Assembly: GCF_050279675.1 (NCBI RefSeq)
Contig: NZ_JBNNUK010000004.1
Coordinates: 186,001 to 250,000 of the forward strand
DNA length: 64,000 bases
Direction: 5' to 3'
Source of the DNA: Viridibacillus sp050279675
GTDB lineage: Bacteria > Bacillota > Bacilli > Bacillales_A > Planococcaceae
Shown: piece after piece, positions 41,875 through 51,435 of the stretch
Position numbering within the stretch: position 1 is the first letter of the stretch
How the letters are laid out: every line of letters starts with the position of its first letter
Notes under the pieces: generated by a model
Seen by the model: the letters and a program-made list of their open reading frames with translations, nothing else
Database searches by the model: none
What the model was told of the DNA's origin: nothing
Translations under genes and position numbers: made by a program

Positions 41875-42658
41875 TACAATTCCCCCTTCTTACAAGCTTA
41901 TTTATAGATGCGTAGTCCTCGTCCGACCACACTTTTACATTTTTAGGGACAGTAATAAGTAAATAGTACGGACCTGCATATTCCCACTCATTTATCTTTA
42001 CTGTTGATTTACTTTCCCAAATTCCATCTTTATTATTAAACGGGATTATGTCAGTCACATCACTCAATGCGACATACGACAACTTTTTGTTAGGTGGGTT
42101 TTTTACAACCAATGTTGTTGCATCTTCCCATGTTATTATTGGTTTGTTTAATATATCTACAATATTGATATTTACTGAATCAATATTTCTTAAATGTATT
42201 TCTTCGACAACATAATTTTTCCGGTATAATTTTCCGGTTATTTGATTACTTAATGCATCAGATTGTTGTACTATGATACCTACTTGAGAGCCTTCATCTG
42301 GATTCATCATCTTCAAATATATTTCTTTTTCTTTAATCTCATGGGACCATTCATTAACTAAAAATTTCTCATCAAATTCTGTAGCCCTATTCTCGAATAG
42401 TGCATTATACAGCAATTGATTTTCTAAACTTAACTTTTGTTGCATTTTATCTGTTAGTATTGTCACCTCTGTTTTTGGCAAAACAAGATAAATGATTGGT
42501 GCAATAATAAGAACAGTAGTATAAAACGCGATAAAAATTTTAAGTGGTCTTTGATTTAATCTCATATGTTTAGATATAGATTTTAAAAATACCACCCCTA
42601 TAAAAATAATGAGAATTAGAAATAGGATTGGAAGTATGAACAAACTAAAGTTAGTCAT
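41813..42658 (-). CDS. Membrane-anchored accessory protein of the GntR/ABC operon, copy 1
   Basis: 281 residues from ATG 42658. Two N-terminal membrane helices then an external domain (NEWSHEIKEKEIYLKMMNPDE). Paralogous to 40421-41152 but longer at the C-terminus: its frame continues 62 bases into the next gene, giving an extra lysine/cysteine tail (KVEAKCSC) absent from copy 2. The start overlaps the upstream permease stop by ATGA. Confidence 0.7.
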   Translation of the reverse strand: MTNFSLFILPILFLILIIFIGVVFLKSISKHMRLNQRPLKIFIAFYTTVLIIAPIIYLVLPKTEVTILTDKMQQKLSLENQLLYNALFENRATEFDEKFLVNEWSHEIKEKEIYLKMMNPDEGSQVGIIVQQSDALSNQITGKLYRKNYVVEEIHLRNIDSVNINIVDILNKPIITWEDATTLVVKNPPNKKLSYVALSDVTDIIPFNNKDGIWESKSTVKINEWEYAGPYYLLITVPKNVKVWSDEDYASINKLVRRGNCNVFDDEGYKESIKVEAKCSC

Positions 42659-43389
42659 CCCTTCACCTCCAAATTCCCCGCCAAAAATGTTGCTACTATA
42701 AAGCAAATAGAACTCAATATAATCATCACACCCATAAATGAGAACAGGCCAGATTCGGCAATCTTAAAAGTACCTTGTAGAATCTCTTGACCAAATGATG
42801 TAAACAACATTGAGAAGAATACAGCTACAATTAAAAACAACACTTTTTTAGACTTCTGAGCTACCATACCTAAAAAGTAGCCTACTGCAGCGAAACATAA
42901 AATGTAGAATATAAAGGCCACTAAATTTTCTATAAATACTTCTGGTGCATTGAACATATTTTCATCAGATAGCATATGATTATTCGATTTCAACAAGATT
43001 ATTATTCTTACAACATAATTAGATAGCATTGCCGTAATACCCGCGTAAACTGCTAATACTCCTAATACAACCACGTCGCCTATACTGCTCATAATACGTG
43101 TCGTAATAAATGGCATTATATCTGCACGTTGATCATGGCGTGTCATAAGTGATCCTACATAAAACGCCCATAAATTAGATAAAAACAACAAAACAATTGG
43201 TGTATACATCTCAACATCGATATCAACAAAACCCGAGCCAGACGACATGCCAGATGGAGCTATAAGTGACATTAGTATGCCTACAATTTGCAACATGATT
43301 AAATATACAACCATCCCTAAATAAGCATGGAGTTTATATTTCACTTGAACCTGTAGCGTCTCTGCAATTGTTTTATTCGTTAAAGACAT
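42655..43389 (-). CDS. ABC transporter permease of the GntR/ABC operon, copy 1
   Basis: 244 residues from ATG 43389, overlapping the end of the ATPase gene by 17 bases. Six hydrophobic segments; the closing residues LEVKG are encoded by bases that also form the ribosome site GGAGGTGAAGGG of the next gene. Probable membrane partner of the ATPase. Exact substrate unknown; related YtrC/YtrD systems act in cell-envelope stress. Confidence 0.78.
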   Translation of the reverse strand: MSLTNKTIAETLQVQVKYKLHAYLGMVVYLIMLQIVGILMSLIAPSGMSSGSGFVDIDVEMYTPIVLLFLSNLWAFYVGSLMTRHDQRADIMPFITTRIMSSIGDVVVLGVLAVYAGITAMLSNYVVRIIILLKSNNHMLSDENMFNAPEVFIENLVAFIFYILCFAAVGYFLGMVAQKSKKVLFLIVAVFFSMLFTSFGQEILQGTFKIAESGLFSFMGVMIILSSICFIVATFLAGNLEVKG

Positions 43390-44272
43390 CGTCAATATCC
43401 CCCGTTCGTGAGATTGTTAAATACAAGCAAAGATCATTTGCAGATACAGGCGTAAATGAAATTCCTTCTTGCAGTAATTGCTGTTCATTGAACGTGCAAT
43501 CCTGTGCTTTTAGAACGGTGTACATCTGATTGCCAACTACTTGCTTTTCATGTAACACTTCAACTCCAGCCGTCCACCTCTTTATTGCATCTGTTGGTCC
43601 TAGCAAACCTACTGCATACTCACGCAGCTCATCTAAAGATTTATGCAAAGCCACTTTTCCTTCATCAAGAAGTAAAATATCTTCAAGTAAATGCTCCATC
43701 TCATCAAGGAAGTGACTAGAAATAATTATCGTTCTTGGGTATGCCAGATAATCTTTTAATAATGCACGATAAACGTCCTTTCGTACCGCTTCATCCATAC
43801 CATTGATCGGCTCATCGAACAATGTCACATCACATCGTGTTGCTAAACCAAATATAAAATTGAATGTATTTTTCATCCCTTTAGATAAATCAGAATGATA
43901 GGATTGTGGGTTTAAACTAAAGTATTGTAGTAAACGTGCTGCTAGCTCTGCATCCCACTTTCCATAAAATTCGGGTGCAAAGTTCAGAATATCTTGTAAA
44001 TTAAATGAACCAGGGAATTGCATTTGATCATTGATGAGAATGCTATTTGCTGATACAAAGAGGTTATTGAATGGTGTTTTATCAAAGACTGTAACTGTGC
44101 CCGAAGTTTGCTTCGTAAAGCCAGCTAAAATACGCAACAATGTTGTTTTCCCCGTCCCATTGCGGCCAATTAGTCCGGTAATCTTCTCTCCTTCAATTTG
44201 GAAAGTAATATTTTGTAAGGCCATCTTTTTACGGAATTTCTTTTCTAAATTTTCGCATTGAATAACCGACAT
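43373..44272 (-). CDS. ABC transporter ATP-binding protein of the GntR/ABC operon (YtrB-like)
   Basis: 299 residues. Walker A GRNGTGKT, Q-loop region ILINDQMQF, signature-like LSKGMKN, Walker B VTLFDEPINGMD and H-loop SSHFLDE. The LSKGM signature is typical of exporter-type ATPases such as YtrB and BcrA. A C-terminal 80-residue extension follows the ATPase. It overlaps the repressor gene stop and the first permease gene, so all are cotranslated. Confidence 0.88.
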   Translation of the reverse strand: MSVIQCENLEKKFRKKMALQNITFQIEGEKITGLIGRNGTGKTTLLRILAGFTKQTSGTVTVFDKTPFNNLFVSANSILINDQMQFPGSFNLQDILNFAPEFYGKWDAELAARLLQYFSLNPQSYHSDLSKGMKNTFNFIFGLATRCDVTLFDEPINGMDEAVRKDVYRALLKDYLAYPRTIIISSHFLDEMEHLLEDILLLDEGKVALHKSLDELREYAVGLLGPTDAIKRWTAGVEVLHEKQVVGNQMYTVLKAQDCTFNEQQLLQEGISFTPVSANDLCLYLTISRTGDIDDVFNE

Positions 44273-44652
44273 TATTTTCCCTCCTCTTTACAACTCGCCA
44301 GTTTTATTAAGGTGATTAACTCATCCTCTGATACCATGAGGCGCTTCGCTTCTAACACAATCTCTTGGATCATTAATATTAGTCGTTCATTACGTCGTTT
44401 TTCTAAAATCATTTTCTTCGCTTCTGCTGTTACAAACATGCCAAGCCCTCTCTTCTTGTACACTATTTGTTCTTCCAAAAGTAAGGTTAAGCCTTTACCA
44501 GCGGTTGCTGGATTGATGTTGAATAGTTCTGCCAACTGGTATTGAGAGTACACTTTATCATCCGTCTTTAAATGGTCCGCAATAATTTCATTTTCAAGCC
44601 ACTCAGCAATTTGTACATAAATCGGCTTTGTGCCATCACTATTTAATTGCAA
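44272..44652 (-). CDS. GntR-family repressor (YtrA subfamily)
   Basis: 126 residues: a winged-helix domain beginning PIYVQIAEWLENEIIAD, with the YSQYQLAELFNINPATAGKGL helix-turn-helix, then the short two-helix YtrA-type effector tail rather than a ligand-binding FCD/UTRA domain. It is the first gene of the ABC operon and probably represses it through the palindrome at 44683-44706. YtrA homologues respond to cell-wall antibiotics; the inducer here is unknown. Confidence 0.88.
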   Translation of the reverse strand: MQLNSDGTKPIYVQIAEWLENEIIADHLKTDDKVYSQYQLAELFNINPATAGKGLTLLLEEQIVYKKRGLGMFVTAEAKKMILEKRRNERLILMIQEIVLEAKRLMVSEDELITLIKLASCKEEGK

Positions 44653-44682
44653 ATCGAAGCCCTCCTTCCTTCAATGTTCATC

Positions 44683-44734
44683 AGTACATTACTGTTGTGA
44701 TGTACTATACTGGATAATTTAGGTAAAGTAAATA
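44683..44734 (-). promoter_or_regulatory. Operon promoter with GntR operator
   Basis: On the minus strand TTTACT then 17 bases then TATAGT form a good sigma-A promoter (about 44734-44707). Immediately downstream AGTACAT (44683-44689) and ATGTACT (44700-44706) form an inverted repeat with a 10-base spacer. Its position over the transcription start fits repression by the GntR protein encoded first in the operon. Confidence 0.7.
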
Positions 44735-44753
44735 GGTATTTGTAAAAACAAAA

Positions 44754-44780
44754 AAGACCCGTCATTATGACGAGTCTTAC
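44754..44780 (-). terminator. Rho-independent terminator of the ankyrin gene
   Basis: On the minus strand AAGACTCGTCAT pairs with ATGACGGGTCTT (one mismatch), followed by T6. It ends the ankyrin-protein transcript just upstream of the GntR operon promoter. Confidence 0.8.
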
Positions 44781-44798
44781 TTAATTGAAATAAATATA

Positions 44799-45473
44799 TT
44801 AATATCGAGCTTTTCTCAACTGTTTTTCAATCTCTTTGTAGCCAAGCTTTTCTGCATGCTCAAGTGGTGTGACACCATCTCTATCAGCAAGGTTTGGATT
44901 AGCTCCATGCTCTAACAAGATACGCACAGTTTCTTGCTGCTTTTTACCGCCATCGCCTAAGATGATTGCTTCTAATAATGCCGTCCACCCTAGGTTATTA
45001 ATATGATTCACATCACTATTTGTTTCTGTTAATAAAAATTTCACAGCATCAACATAGCCATGCTCAGAAGCTGGAATTAAAGCAATACCACCATAGCGAT
45101 TTGTAATTTTAGGGTCTGCATCGGCTCTTGCAGTTAGCTTTAATATGTCCAAGTAACCTTCTGCTCCTGCATATAAAAATGGCGAGTTTTGCATATCATC
45201 TTGAATATTTACATCGGCTCCTGCTTGAATTAGAAATTTCGCCGATTTCACGTCGTTATTATATGTCGCAATCATAAGTGCCGTGCGTCCTTTACCATCT
45301 TGTGCATTAATATCTTGTTCAGATTTCAGCGCTTTTTTTACAGCATTGCTATCTTGTTTCTCAACAGCTTCAAATAATGACATCTGTACCCCTACTTTCT
45401 TAACTGTCACATAACCTGCAAATGCTAAACCTAATGATACAGCCGCAAAAATTGCTTTATTACGCATTCCCAT
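44799..45473 (-). CDS. Membrane-anchored ankyrin-repeat protein
   Basis: 224 residues with an N-terminal hydrophobic anchor (about 5-24) and four to five ankyrin repeats: GRTALMIATYNNDVKSAKFLIQAGADVN, MQNSPFLYAGAEGYLDILKL, GIALIPASEHGYVDAVKFLL, GWTALLEAIILG...ILLEHGANPN and GVTPLEHAEKLGY. Ankyrin repeats mediate protein contacts. Partner unknown. ATG 45473 follows GAGGAATGG; single gene. Confidence 0.8.
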   Translation of the reverse strand: MGMRNKAIFAAVSLGLAFAGYVTVKKVGVQMSLFEAVEKQDSNAVKKALKSEQDINAQDGKGRTALMIATYNNDVKSAKFLIQAGADVNIQDDMQNSPFLYAGAEGYLDILKLTARADADPKITNRYGGIALIPASEHGYVDAVKFLLTETNSDVNHINNLGWTALLEAIILGDGGKKQQETVRILLEHGANPNLADRDGVTPLEHAEKLGYKEIEKQLRKARY

Positions 45474-45513
45474 ATGACTTCACCATTCCTCTTTGTGAAA
45501 CTACTTTTCCAAA

Positions 45514-46131
45514 TTAGTATGCCAAACCGACACGTGCGTGTTTAAATTCATTTTGGAATAATTCCTGATAAACGAAGTGAGCGGTGTCACCTACTGTAAT
45601 TTTCTCACCGTTTAGTGGTAGCCTATTTCTTTCTGTACGATATACACCAATAGCTGATCCATCAGGTAAATAGGTTGGACAAGCAATTGTCCAATCTAAA
45701 TCCGATGCTTCTAATGCACGGAATGCTTTCGCATGTTCTTCTGCCGCAAAAGTAAGCTTTCGTTTGGATTCAGATGATTGGAAGCGTAGTTTTCCTCTTT
45801 CAGCGCGGCTATCTAAAATGCCAGCTGTACCGATTGTGACGATTCTTTTTACATTTAGTTGCTCCATCGCCCTAATAATATTTGGGATGCCTTCTGACAA
45901 TGTTGTCGTTTTGTCAGTACCAATTGCACTTATTACTGCATCTGCCTGCTTCATAGCTTGGACCGTATCTTCAAAATTTTTAACATCACCTTTCATCTTT
46001 TGGAGATTTGGATGTGCTGGCAATTTTTCTAGTGAACGTACGAGTACCTTAACTTCATGCCCTTCAGCTAAGGCACATTGTAATACTTCATTTCCTACGC
46101 GTCCGGTTGCACCGAAGATTGTGATTTTCAT
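45514..46131 (-). CDS. NAD(P)-binding atypical SDR/NmrA-like protein
   Basis: 205 residues from ATG 46131 (GGAG precedes it; the open frame reaches 46218 without a ribosome site). The dinucleotide motif GATGRVG lies at residues 7-13, followed by VKVLVRSLEKLPAHPNLQKMKGDVKNFED and a YwnB/NmrA-like core (DWTIACPTYLPDGSAIGVYR). The classical SDR catalytic Tyr-x3-Lys is not seen, so it may be a redox sensor or oxidoreductase. No operon partner. Confidence 0.75.
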   Translation of the reverse strand: MKITIFGATGRVGNEVLQCALAEGHEVKVLVRSLEKLPAHPNLQKMKGDVKNFEDTVQAMKQADAVISAIGTDKTTTLSEGIPNIIRAMEQLNVKRIVTIGTAGILDSRAERGKLRFQSSESKRKLTFAAEEHAKAFRALEASDLDWTIACPTYLPDGSAIGVYRTERNRLPLNGEKITVGDTAHFVYQELFQNEFKHARVGLAY

Positions 46132-46337
46132 TTGGTGATGCTCCTTTATTGTTCTAGTTATTGGTGATTTATGAAGTGGTTTATATATTTTTTCATCGTC
46201 TTCTTTATAGTTTAGCATTGTTTGTTTTATAGGAAATAATAGAATGTCCTATGGAATGAGGAATTTTATTTGTGGAAATTAGACAAGAGATTTAGGGATT
46301 AGTATACTATTTTTAACAATCGATTAGGAGGGTTACG

Positions 46338-46697
46338 ATGAGAATTTTAGATAGTTATATTAAAGCAACAAATACGCACGATTTTATGCAAGTAAAAAAA
46401 TTGTTGCATCCTAAAGCTATATATTTTTTCTCAGATCAGACTTGCACATGTCACGAAGAAATCCAAAAATACTTTGAAAAGACTTGGTCAATAGTAAAGA
46501 ATGAAAATTATGAAGCACATGATGTTGAATGGCTAGACCAAAAAGAAAGCTCGGCAACTTGTATTTATACATATTTCTATGAGGGATATATTAATGATGA
46601 ATATATATGTGGAAAAGGAAGAGCTACTAATATTTTTGTGAAAGAGTCGGATAAATGGCTTCTCATTCATGAGCATTTAAGCCCTATATCAAAGTAA
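46338..46697 (+). CDS. SnoaL-like (NTF2-fold) protein
   Basis: 119 residues with the cone-shaped NTF2 strand/helix order: initial helix (LDSYIKATNTHDFMQVKKLLHPKAIYFF), middle strands with a Cys pair (TCTCHEEI), and final strands ending WLLIHEHLSPI. Such proteins act as small isomerases, lyases or ligand sensors. No partner gene gives a clue. TAGGAGGG precedes the ATG. Confidence 0.7.
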   Translation: MRILDSYIKATNTHDFMQVKKLLHPKAIYFFSDQTCTCHEEIQKYFEKTWSIVKNENYEAHDVEWLDQKESSATCIYTYFYEGYINDEYICGKGRATNIFVKESDKWLLIHEHLSPISK

Positions 46698-46809
46698 TCT
46701 TGATAAGAAAGTAAATACCCCAATATTTATATCGAGATATTTATTTTCGATTTCATTTTTATTTTTTTAAATCTTTCTTTAAATAGTAATGCTCATAATC
46801 TCTGCCAAC

Positions 46810-46858
46810 AAAAAAATTAGCCATCGAGCGCCGATAAGATACGGTAACTAAATGGCCA
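46810..46858 (-). terminator. Probable terminator of the kdp operon
   Basis: On the minus strand GCCAT...CCG...CGG...ATGGC makes a nested stem (46820-46856), followed by TAATTTTTTT. It lies about 35 bases after the kdpC stop. Confidence 0.55.
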
Positions 46859-46893
46859 TTTCACCTTCTTTATCACAACTAATATTTCCCTAA

Positions 46894-47532
46894 TTATTTT
46901 ACTTTCATTTTTTTATAAATATCTAAATTTGCGCTAAGGACGTTAACTTTATCCTCTCCAAAAACATTAAATATACGACTATCAGTGTTTGTTTTTACAA
47001 TATCATTCACTTCAGATTCAGAGAGACCGCTTGCTTGTGCTATGCGTTTTATTTGAATTTTTGCAGACTCTACACTGATATGTGGGTCAAGACCAGATCC
47101 AGATGCCGTAACTAAATCAGTTGGAATTTGTTCACGTTGTACCCCTGGGTTTGCTTTTAAAAATGTTTCAATATCTGTTTCAATTCTTTTTTTCAGCTCA
47201 GGATTAGACGGTGCATAGTTAAAGGTACCTGAACTGACACCATTATAATTTGTCTCTCCCTTAGCATCTGGTACAAGATCTTCTTTCGTATAAACGTTGT
47301 AATTGATAGCTGAAACACGCCCCCAGAAAAATTCAGGTGAAGTAAACGCCTGCCCCAATTTATCCGATCCTATCTTTTTACCATCCATCTCAATTAAACT
47401 ACCGTTTGCCTCATGATTGAATAATACTTGTGCCATCCCAGTGACAGCGAATGGATAAAGTAAGCCACACAATACAAACATTAATAAAGTAATCTTCAGC
47501 GCTTGTTTAGAATCGCTAAAAAATGCTCTCAT
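46894..47532 (-). CDS. kdpC: Potassium-transporting ATPase subunit C
   Basis: 212 residues with one N-terminal membrane helix (about 12-33) and an extracytoplasmic domain ending in the conserved ASGSGLDPHIS stretch. KdpC stabilises the KdpAB complex and aids potassium entry. Last gene of kdpFABC, 10 bp after kdpB. Confidence 0.95.
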   Translation of the reverse strand: MRAFFSDSKQALKITLLMFVLCGLLYPFAVTGMAQVLFNHEANGSLIEMDGKKIGSDKLGQAFTSPEFFWGRVSAINYNVYTKEDLVPDAKGETNYNGVSSGTFNYAPSNPELKKRIETDIETFLKANPGVQREQIPTDLVTASGSGLDPHISVESAKIQIKRIAQASGLSESEVNDIVKTNTDSRIFNVFGEDKVNVLSANLDIYKKMKVK

Positions 47533-47542
47533 GTTATCCCTC

Positions 47543-49609
47543 CTATAAACCCATTAAATTCAATATTGGTCCACTCATTAAATCGATTAGTTTAATACCT
47601 ATAAAGGGGACGATAATGCCTCCTAGCCCATAAACTAATAAGTTTCTTCTCAATAATTTCGAGGCACTCATTGGCTCATACTTCACTCCCCTCATTGCTA
47701 TTGGGATTAAAAGAGGTATGATAACAGCGTTAAAGATTAGTGCTGAAATAATGGCACTTGTTGGTGAATTTAATTGCATGATATTTAGAGCACTCATTTC
47801 TGGTACTGCGACCATTAACATAGCAGGTATGATGGCAAAGTATTTTGCTACGTCATTTGCAATACTGAACGTCGTTAATGCGCCTCTAGTCATGAGTAAT
47901 TGCTTCCCTATTTCTACAACTTCAATAATTTTCGTAGGATTAGAATCTAGATCAACCATATTTGCTGCTTCTTTCGCAGCGTTCGTTCCTGAGTTCATAG
48001 CTAACCCCACATTTGCTTGCGCCAAAGCGGGCGCATCGTTCGTGCCATCACCTGTCATAGCGACAATCTTTCCTTGAGATTGTTCATCCTTAATCACCTT
48101 GATTTTATCTTCAGGTTTGCTTTCAGCGATAAAGCTATCTACTCCAGATTCTTTTGCTATTGTAGCGGCAGTGAGTGGATTGTCACCTGTACACATGATG
48201 GTTTTGATTCCCATTGAACGAAGTTTTTCAAAACGCTCTTTTAAACCAGGTTTTACGATATCTTTAAGATATATAACGCCAAGAATCTTTTCATTCTCCA
48301 TTACTACTAATGGTGTACCACCTAAAGATGATACTTGATGAACTAGACTTTCAAAATCCTTCGGTACATCATGACCAGCATTTACGCTCTTATTTTTAAT
48401 AGCATCATACGCACCTTTACGTATTTTCGTCCCATCCTTCATATCTAGACCACTCATGCGGGTATATGCTGAAAATGCAATATGTTCGCTCGTATCAATG
48501 ACCATCTTTTCATCTGCAATATCCACATCTAGTTGACATGCAAGAGCTAAAATGGATTTCCCTTCAGGTGTATCATCTGTCAATGAACTTAACCATGCAG
48601 CACGTATTAATTCTTTCTTTCCAACACCTTGGATAGGTAAAAATTCGGATGCAAAACGATTTCCATAAGTGATAGTACCTGTTTTATCTAAAATCAATGT
48701 ATCCACGTCACCGCATGATTCCACAGCTTTCCCTGACATAGCAATCACATTGAACTGTGTTACACGATCCATTCCTGCGATTCCAATTGCCGATAACAAT
48801 CCTCCGATTGTTGTTGGGATTAAACAGACGATCAAAGCAACAAGTGTCGCGATTGGAATATGCACTTGTAGATAAGTAGTCAAAGGATAAAGCGTAACAA
48901 CAACTAATAAAAAGATAATCGTTAAACTGACTAATAACGTATTTAGGGCAATTTCATTCGGTGTTTTTTTTCGACTAGCACCTTCAATAAGAGCAATCAT
49001 TTTATCTAAGAAAGATTCGCCAGGAAGTGAGGTGATTTCTATTTTCAGCCAATCACTCGTCACCGTTGTTCCACCTGTAACAGATGAAAAGTCTCCTCCT
49101 CTTTCTTTCACAACGGGTGCTGACTCACCAGTGATTGCCGATTCATCAACGGTAGCAATTCCATCAATTACTTCCCCATCATTTGGGATAACTTCTCCTG
49201 CCTGAACTAAGACAATATCACCTTTCTTAAGTTCATCAGCTTGTTTTTTGACCTGCGTTCCATCAGCCAGTAAAACACGCGCCTCTGTCACTGTTTTTGT
49301 TTTCTTAAGCGACTGAACTTGCGCTTTTCCACGCCCTTCTGCAATGGATTCAGCGAAATTCGCAAATAAGATTGTAATGAACAAGATGAAAGCTACTATT
49401 GCATTATAAAGACGGGCCGAATCCTCTGTGACATCACCCATCATATTCGGGAAAATTGTTAACAAAATGACAAAAACAAAACCTACTTCAACTACGAACA
49501 TGACCGGATTTTTCATCATATATAAAGGATTTAATTTTTTAAATGCTCCTAATATAGAGCTCTTCATAATATCACGATTTATAAAACTCTTTTTCGTTAC
49601 GGTTTCCAT
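47543..49609 (-). CDS. kdpB: Potassium-transporting ATPase ATP-binding subunit B
   Basis: 688 residues, a P-type ATPase. TGES loop at 160-163, phosphorylation site DKTGT with Asp308, and the hinge TGDGTNDAPALAQANVGLAMNSGT. Membrane helices flank the catalytic domain. It drives potassium uptake through KdpA by ATP hydrolysis. AGGAGAG precedes the ATG. Confidence 0.97.
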   Translation of the reverse strand: METVTKKSFINRDIMKSSILGAFKKLNPLYMMKNPVMFVVEVGFVFVILLTIFPNMMGDVTEDSARLYNAIVAFILFITILFANFAESIAEGRGKAQVQSLKKTKTVTEARVLLADGTQVKKQADELKKGDIVLVQAGEVIPNDGEVIDGIATVDESAITGESAPVVKERGGDFSSVTGGTTVTSDWLKIEITSLPGESFLDKMIALIEGASRKKTPNEIALNTLLVSLTIIFLLVVVTLYPLTTYLQVHIPIATLVALIVCLIPTTIGGLLSAIGIAGMDRVTQFNVIAMSGKAVESCGDVDTLILDKTGTITYGNRFASEFLPIQGVGKKELIRAAWLSSLTDDTPEGKSILALACQLDVDIADEKMVIDTSEHIAFSAYTRMSGLDMKDGTKIRKGAYDAIKNKSVNAGHDVPKDFESLVHQVSSLGGTPLVVMENEKILGVIYLKDIVKPGLKERFEKLRSMGIKTIMCTGDNPLTAATIAKESGVDSFIAESKPEDKIKVIKDEQSQGKIVAMTGDGTNDAPALAQANVGLAMNSGTNAAKEAANMVDLDSNPTKIIEVVEIGKQLLMTRGALTTFSIANDVAKYFAIIPAMLMVAVPEMSALNIMQLNSPTSAIISALIFNAVIIPLLIPIAMRGVKYEPMSASKLLRRNLLVYGLGGIIVPFIGIKLIDLMSGPILNLMGL

Positions 49610-49624
49610 TTATGTCTCTCCTCA

Positions 49625-51319
49625 TTAAGAACGTATTTGTAAATGTTCTGTAATTGGACCTAATGCTAAGGCTGGCAGGAAGGTCAATGCACCAATCATC
49701 AAGACAATAGCAATAAGCAAGAATGTGAACATCGCATTATCTGTTTTCAAAGTCCCAACCGAATCACTATGCCATAACTTTTTCGCTAATAGTGATGCAA
49801 TGGCTAATTGAATAATGATAGATAGATAGCGTCCAAAAAACATAGCAAAACCGGTAGTCATATTCCAAAAAGGCGAGTTATCGGCTAATCCTTCAAAACC
49901 GGAACCATTATTTGCAGAGGCTGATGCAAATTCATATAAAACTTGTGATAAACCATGTGCTCCCGGGTTTGTAATTCCTGCAATACCCGCTGTTGTCGCT
50001 ACAGCAAGAGCTGAGAATAACAATATAATAGCAGGATGTATTAAAATACAAAGTGCAATTAATTTCATTTCTTTCTCTTCAATTTTTTTACCCAAAAATT
50101 GTGGCGTACGTCCAATCATTAAACACGCAATGAAAATAGTTAACATGACATACATCATCATGTTCATTAATCCGACACCTTTACCCCCAAACACGACATT
50201 CAGCATCATGTTAAACATCGGCACCATACCACCAAGCGGTGTTAAAGAATCATGCATATTATTTACTGAGCCTGTCGTAAAGGCCGTCGTTACCACTGTA
50301 AATAACACAGATTGGGGTATACCAAAGCGCATTTCCTTTCCTTCCATACTACCTATATCCTGAGAGATACCTAGATTATTAATAATGGGGTTACCTGCAC
50401 TTTCTGCTATGTAACAAGTAACTAAGCCTAGGAGAAGAAGAATACCCATAGCTGCAAAAATAACCAAGCCTTGTTTGCCAAACAGCGTTTTCTTACGTCG
50501 ATTTGCAACCATTAAACCGAATGTCACAACGCAAGCACCAGGCAATAACATCATAGATAGCATTTCCACAATGTTTGAAATGACTGTTGGATTTTCAAAT
50601 GGTGTGGTCGAATTAGCCCCGTTAAAACCACCACCATTTGTACCTATGTGTTTAATCGATTCAAGCGATGCAATAGGGCCAAGTGCAATATCCTGCATTT
50701 TCCCTTCTATTGTCTGAACTGTCTCGTTACCCTTTAAAGTTTGTGGCGAACCTTGGGCTACTAAAATCAACGCCACGATAAATGCAAGAGGTATTAATAA
50801 GCGTGTTATCACACGTACAAAATCCACAAAGAAGTTTCCGATTGTATCCGATTTTGCTACCAATCTACGACAAAATGCCATGCATGCAACATAACCTGTA
50901 GCAGCAGATGTGAACATCATAAATGTGATGACAAGCATCTGAGCCAAATAGCTTAACCCTGATTCTCCGCTATAGTGTTGCAAATTTGTGTTTGTCATAA
51001 ATGAAATAATTGTATTGAATGATAACGTGGCTTCCATGTTATCGATGTCATTTGGATTAAGAAATAAAGTCGACTGAATCCGTAATATGAAATAGCCCAT
51101 GAATACCATAATAGCGTTTGATAGAATGAGCGCTATTACATATTGTTTACCGGTCATATCAACTTGCTTGATTCCACAAAATTTATAGATAATGTTATCC
51201 ACTCGATTCATTACCGGATCAAGCCATGTCTTTTGATGCATCGTCACATGATACAAATAATGACCTGCTACAATGACAAGCGGTAAATAAATGACTAGCA
51301 CTAAGGCAATTTGCCACAT
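49625..51319 (-). CDS. kdpA: Potassium-transporting ATPase potassium-binding subunit A
   Basis: 564 residues with about ten membrane helices and four pore-type repeats, including GTNGGGFNGANSTTPFENP and TTAFTTGSVNNMHDSLTPLGG, which carry the selectivity-filter glycines. It binds K+ with high affinity and forms the pathway that KdpB drives. AGGGGGAA precedes the ATG. Confidence 0.97.
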   Translation of the reverse strand: MWQIALVLVIYLPLVIVAGHYLYHVTMHQKTWLDPVMNRVDNIIYKFCGIKQVDMTGKQYVIALILSNAIMVFMGYFILRIQSTLFLNPNDIDNMEATLSFNTIISFMTNTNLQHYSGESGLSYLAQMLVITFMMFTSAATGYVACMAFCRRLVAKSDTIGNFFVDFVRVITRLLIPLAFIVALILVAQGSPQTLKGNETVQTIEGKMQDIALGPIASLESIKHIGTNGGGFNGANSTTPFENPTVISNIVEMLSMMLLPGACVVTFGLMVANRRKKTLFGKQGLVIFAAMGILLLLGLVTCYIAESAGNPIINNLGISQDIGSMEGKEMRFGIPQSVLFTVVTTAFTTGSVNNMHDSLTPLGGMVPMFNMMLNVVFGGKGVGLMNMMMYVMLTIFIACLMIGRTPQFLGKKIEEKEMKLIALCILIHPAIILLFSALAVATTAGIAGITNPGAHGLSQVLYEFASASANNGSGFEGLADNSPFWNMTTGFAMFFGRYLSIIIQLAIASLLAKKLWHSDSVGTLKTDNAMFTFLLIAIVLMIGALTFLPALALGPITEHLQIRS

Positions 51320-51342
51320 ATTTATTTCCCCCTATAGATTTA

Positions 51343-51423
51343 TTAATATTTTTCTGGATAGAGCAATGCGTAACCTAAATAACCAAACAACGAAACAATA
51401 ATGATGCCTATTACAATCCACAT
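51343..51423 (-). CDS. kdpF: Potassium-transporting ATPase subunit F
   Basis: A 26-residue single-helix protein (MWIVIGIIIVSLFGYLGYAL then LYPEKY) with AAGGAGGT six bases ahead of the ATG. KdpF stabilises the KdpABC complex in lipid. It is too short for usual gene finders. It lies 23 bases before kdpA. Confidence 0.92.
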   Translation of the reverse strand: MWIVIGIIIVSLFGYLGYALLYPEKY

Positions 51424-51435
51424 AATGAGACCTCC

